DNA of 16,370 nucleotides from the NCBI GenBank assembly GCA_036390995.1, contig DASWAT010000040.1:1-16370 (forward strand). The letters run 5' to 3'. The translations under genes were made by a program, and so were the position numbers. Positions 13,801 to 16,370 of the stretch are shown in pieces; the first letter of the stretch is position 1; every line of letters begins with the position of its first letter. This DNA comes from DASQQQ01 sp036390995 (GTDB taxonomy: Bacteria > Actinomycetota > UBA4738 > HRBIN12). The notes below the pieces were generated by a model, which saw only the letters and a program-made list of their open reading frames with translations, did not search any database and had not been told where the DNA came from.

Positions 13801-14444
13801 CTCTCCCCCACCTTCCTCCGCTGTAAACGAACCACGTCCGCCAGTTCCTTGGTCGCGGCCGCGGGATCCCGAGCTGCGCCGACGGCCGAGATCACGGCGA
13901 CGCCCACGGCGCCGGCCTCCAGCACCTCCGCGGCGTTCGATGCGTCGATCCCGCCGATGCCGACGATCGGGAGCGAGGTCGCCGCCACCACCAGACGGAG
14001 CCCCTCGATCCCCTGCGGGCGCGCCTCCGGCTTCGTCGCCGTGGCCCACACGGTCACGCCGAGGTAGTCCGCGCCCGCGGCCTCGGCGGTCAGGGCCTCC
14101 TCCGGTGCCGCCACGCTGATCCCGAGCACCCGATCGGGTCCCAGGCGCTCGCGCGCCCCCTGGAGCTCGTCGCCCTGGCCAAGGTGCACGCCGTCGGCGC
14201 CGCTCTCCACCGCGACACGCACCAGGTCGTTCACGACGAAGAGGACGCCGGATCGGCGGCATGTCGCCGCAAGTTCGGTCGCGAGCGGCAGGAGCTCGTC
14301 GTCGGTAAGCTCGGGAGCACGGAGCTGGACGGCGTCGGCATGGCCCTCGATCGCGGCGAGCGCTACCTCGCGATGCCCCCGTCCGGGCACGAAGCCGCTC
14401 GAGGTGACGACGTACACCCCGAGGGATGGGGATCTGCGATCCAT
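13797..14444 (-). CDS. thiE: Thiamine phosphate synthase-like protein (ThiE/TenI family)
   Basis: This is a 215-residue TIM barrel that should join HMP diphosphate and thiazole phosphate into thiamine phosphate. Family landmarks are VQLRAPEL, VVNDLVRVAVESGADGVHLGQGDE, VLGISVAAPEEA, ADYLGV, TATKPEARPQGIEGL and LPIVGIGGIDASNAAEVLEAGAVGVAVIS. Two positions are unusual: the common QxRxK reads QLRAP, losing the lysine, and the common GPxFxTxTK reads GVTVWATATK. TenI, the thiazole tautomerase relative, is an alternative. The ATG at 14444 follows a strong GGAGGGAG at 14454-14447, which is also the 3' edge of a TPP riboswitch, so thiamine diphosphate should block translation. It overlaps the HypE-like gene by 4 nt. 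Confidence 0.85.
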   Translation of the reverse strand: MDRRSPSLGVYVVTSSGFVPGRGHREVALAAIEGHADAVQLRAPELTDDELLPLATELAATCRRSGVLFVVNDLVRVAVESGADGVHLGQGDELQGARERLGPDRVLGISVAAPEEALTAEAAGADYLGVTVWATATKPEARPQGIEGLRLVVAATSLPIVGIGGIDASNAAEVLEAGAVGVAVISAVGAARDPAAATKELADVVRLQRRKVGER

Positions 14445-14446
14445 CG

Positions 14447-14541
14447 CTCCCTCCGCCGGAATTACCCGGATCAGGTTCGGCGGGTCGCCGGCGCCTTCTG
14501 CCGGCCTCTCAGCCCGGTCGCCCGAGCTCCCCGGTGTTCCA
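14447..14541 (-). promoter_or_regulatory. TPP (THI-box) riboswitch controlling thiE
   Basis: Read on the minus strand, the conserved TPP aptamer is plain: ACACCGGGGAGC, then CTGAGA (14512-14507) and GAACCTGATCCGGGTAAT (14478-14461) running into GGCGGAGGGA. P2 pairs GCTCGG (14527-14522) with CCGGGC (14517-14512). P3 pairs GCCGGC on both sides of AGAAGGC. The 3' end of the aptamer contains the Shine-Dalgarno of thiE, 5 nt from the ATG. No terminator stem or room for one is seen, so control is most likely translational. The outer P1 helix looks short. Confidence 0.95.
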
Positions 14542-14547
14542 CCCGCG

Positions 14548-14553
14548 AGTATA
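14548..14553 (-). promoter_or_regulatory. -10 element (TATACT) of the thiE operon
   Basis: TATACT on the minus strand lies 7 nt before about 14541, the 5' edge of the riboswitch aptamer. The transcript would therefore start almost at the aptamer. A good -35 hexamer is not visible at 16-18 nt spacing. Confidence 0.6.
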
Positions 14554-14593
14554 CGGACCCTCGGGGCAACCCCCAGGCGACGTCGGCGCGAGC

Positions 14594-15310
14594 CTACGCG
14601 CGATGACCGAACCGGGCCCGGGCCACCGCGCGCTCGCGATTGACCTTCTTCCAGTCGCTCGACTTCGCGGAGAGCAGGACGTCGGTCACGATCTGGAACA
14701 CGCCGTACGCGACGAGGGCCCACGCCGCCCACGCCGGAGCGTCGGTGGCCCACCAGAAGGCGAGGGCCACGAACGGCGCCGCTTTGGTGGCCAGCGCGCC
14801 CGATGCGTGCATCCACACCCGCGAACCCGGGGGCGTTCGCAGGTACGTCGCGTAGTCGGTCTTCATGCCGGGGCGCGGAGGGAAGGGTCCGCCGAAGAAG
14901 TAGCACGTGAAGCGGATCCCCACGGCTTGCCCCACGAGCCAGTGGGCCAGGTCGTGGAGCGAGACGGACCAGATCAGCCCGGCGGCCACCAGCGCGACGC
15001 CGGCGATCGCCTCCGACGTGGAGCGAAGGGCCACCACCACCGCGGCCGCACCGACGAGCGTGCCGCTCGCCAGCACGGCGTTGCCGAACCACACGGGGAA
15101 CCGGGGCCGGACCGCCCGCTCGAACGCCGTACGGTCGATGCGGCCGACCACGTCCGCCCAATGCTCCGACAGTGCGGGATCGACCTTCACCGACCGCACG
15201 AGCCGCCAGAAACCGAGCTTCGACAGGTCGCGCTCGCCACCATCCACGGCGGCCTCGATCCGGGCGAAGGCCTCCTGGAACGTCTCCCCCCCTTCCGGAG
15301 CCTCGACCAT
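14594..15310 (-). CDS. Polytopic membrane protein with HDLAH motif, M50 (site-2 protease)-like
   Basis: This is a 238-residue integral membrane protein. A soluble acidic N-terminus (1-70, EEAF/EAAVDGGE-type helices) is followed by about four to five hydrophobic segments (about 75-95, 101-117, 124-138, 172-190, 194-212). The second membrane helix ends in SLHDLAHWLVGQ with H119, D120, H123, resembling the HExxH of M50 intramembrane metalloproteases but with Asp in place of the catalytic Glu. A GGPFPPRPG segment and a later IVTDVLLS with D210 fit the M50 layout (third ligand). The ATG at 15310 has an excellent GGGAGG 6 nt upstream, better than GTG 15322. It is transcribed away from the kinase gene; the two share an upstream gap of about 75 nt. 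Protease activity is uncertain. Confidence 0.65.
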   Translation of the reverse strand: MVEAPEGGETFQEAFARIEAAVDGGERDLSKLGFWRLVRSVKVDPALSEHWADVVGRIDRTAFERAVRPRFPVWFGNAVLASGTLVGAAAVVVALRSTSEAIAGVALVAAGLIWSVSLHDLAHWLVGQAVGIRFTCYFFGGPFPPRPGMKTDYATYLRTPPGSRVWMHASGALATKAAPFVALAFWWATDAPAWAAWALVAYGVFQIVTDVLLSAKSSDWKKVNRERAVARARFGHRA

Positions 15311-15328
15311 CTCGCCTCCCACGCACGC

Positions 15329-15334
15329 TAGGAT
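15329..15334 (+). promoter_or_regulatory. Candidate -10 element (TAGGAT) of the kinase gene
   Basis: TAGGAT lies in the 75-nt gap between the divergent M50-like and kinase genes. It would place transcription start near 15341 and give a leader of about 45 nt carrying GGAGG at 15377-15381. The -35 is not recognisable. Confidence 0.35.
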
Positions 15335-15385
15335 GTGTCCGGACGCTTCCCCGGCCCCTCAGAGCTTCCCCCGAGCGGAGGTACC

Positions 15386-16370
15386 GTCACGTCCAGCCGC
15401 ACCCAACCGGACCCGGCGATCCGCATCCCGGACGACAGCCTGAGCCTAACCACCCTCGACGGCCGCTACCACGTGGTGAGCCGGATCGCGGCGGGGGGCA
15501 TGGGCGAGGTGTTCCTGGCCCACGACGCCGTCCTGGCCCGCGAGGTCGCCGTCAAGGTCCTGCATCGAAGCCTGTCCGGCGATCCCGGATTCATCGACCG
15601 GTTCCGCCGCGAAGCTCGCGCCGCCGGCGGGCTGTCGCATCCGAACATCGTGGCCGTCCACGACTGGGGCGCCGTGGACGGCATCTACTACATGGTCATG
15701 GAGCTCGTTCGCGGCCAGAGCCTCCGCGAGCTGCTGAACGCCGAGGGGCTGCTCGCGCCGGCGCAGGCGACCGACGTCCTCCTGCAGGTGCTCGGCGCGC
15801 TCACCCACGCGCACGCGAAGGGCATCGTCCACCGTGACGTGAAACCCGAGAACATCCTCGTGACACCCGAGGGCGTGGCCAAGGTCACCGACTTCGGGCT
15901 GGCCCGCGCATACGCGGACGCCCGCGCCACGTACGTCGGATCGGTCACGGGGACCGTGCAATACCTCGCGCCCGAGCAGCTCCAGGGCGAGCCGGCCGAC
16001 CCGCGCACCGACCTGTACTCGCTCGGCATCGTCGCCTACGAGCTGCTCACCGGGAGCGTCCCGTTCGGCGGGGAGACCACGCTGGCGATCGCGTACAAGC
16101 ACGTGCGCGAGCGCGTGCCGAGGCCGTCGCTCCGCAATCCGGCGGTGCCGCCGGGCCTGGACGGGTGGGTGGCCTCGATGACCGAGAAGGAGCGCGAGCT
16201 CCGGCCCGAGTCCGCCGCCGAGGCGCGCCGCGACCTCGCGACCGAGGCCGCGTCGCTCCCCGCGGCACCCCCCATCGGCGACCTGGTCCGGGTCTCGTCG
16301 ACCGTCGTGGCCTCCGGGGCCGCCTCGCCGGATCCGCAGCGCGCGCCGACCATCACGATCCCACGGGACG
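15386..16370 (+). CDS. PknB-type Ser/Thr protein kinase (3' end outside window; start codon unclear)
   Basis: This is a Hanks-type kinase with a complete catalytic domain. Counting from 15386, it shows the glycine loop IAAGGMGEVFLAHD, VAVKVL with K57, FRREARAAGGLSHPNIVAVHDWG, HRDVKPENIL with D151, DFGLARA with D169, GTVQYLAPEQ, and DLYSLGIVAYELLTG. It is an RD kinase and should autophosphorylate. After about residue 290 a low-complexity Ala/Pro/Thr linker begins and the window ends, so whether there is a membrane segment or sensor domain is unknown. No ATG, GTG or TTG exists in frame between the stop at 15329 and GTG 15473. Starting at 15473 would remove the first strand of the kinase (DGRYHVVS). 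A GGAGG at 15377 points to GTC 15386 or ACG 15389, so either the start is non-canonical or a GTG was misread as GTC. Confidence 0.9.

Noticed and set aside
1..16370. Search by eye for a CRISPR array, tRNA or rRNA genes, transposases, integrase or attachment sites.
   Set aside because: No regularly spaced repeats, tRNA-like cloverleaf regions, transposase motifs or flanking direct repeats were seen; coding density and composition look even across the window.

Overview
The window is GC-rich chromosomal DNA, densely coded, with very short intergenic gaps. It looks like an actinobacterium, probably an uncultured or deep-branching member of Actinomycetota. The signs are two LexA boxes of the TCGAAC-N4-GTTCGA type, a DnaE2-type polymerase, TANNNT -10 elements with short or absent leaders, GTG starts, and a PknB-type Ser/Thr kinase. 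I see no tRNA, rRNA, CRISPR array, transposon or phage gene. No gene-free stretch reaches 300 bases.

Layout. (1) 1-5005, minus strand, is a DNA-damage block. A LexA box at 4559-4574 precedes a tight operon of a DUF6504 small protein, a metallo-beta-lactamase-fold hydrolase and an acyl-CoA dehydrogenase. A second, perfectly palindromic LexA box at 2400-2415 lies against the start of a DnaE2-like error-prone polymerase, which runs off the left edge. A SnoaL/NTF2-like gene lies upstream at 4634-5005. (2) 5112-10919, plus strand, holds a fused formiminotransferase-cyclodeaminase overlapping a DUF402 protein, a strong hairpin, a PLP enzyme resembling cysteine desulfurases but without their cysteine, a UDP-sulfoquinovose synthase (sqdB/SQD1), and a DUF2304-GT2 fusion glycosyltransferase. 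(3) 10912-14553, minus strand, is one apparent operon behind a TPP riboswitch: a divergent thiE, a HypE-like AIR-synthase-superfamily protein, a PfkB kinase and pseudouridine-5'-phosphate glycosidase. (4) 14594-15310 (minus) is an M50-like membrane protein. Divergent from it, from about 15386, a Ser/Thr kinase runs off the right edge and has no normal start codon at its Shine-Dalgarno site.

The most interesting parts are: the sqdB plus DUF2304-GT2 pair, a possible sulfoquinovose-transfer route without the known SqdX or SqdD; the riboswitch operon, where a HypE-like ATP enzyme is translationally coupled to a ThiE lacking a usual substrate-contact lysine and sits upstream of pseudouridine catabolism genes; and the SOS block joining error-prone synthesis to two apparently metabolic enzymes with altered catalytic residues. 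All functions are inferred from remembered family motifs; no database search was run.
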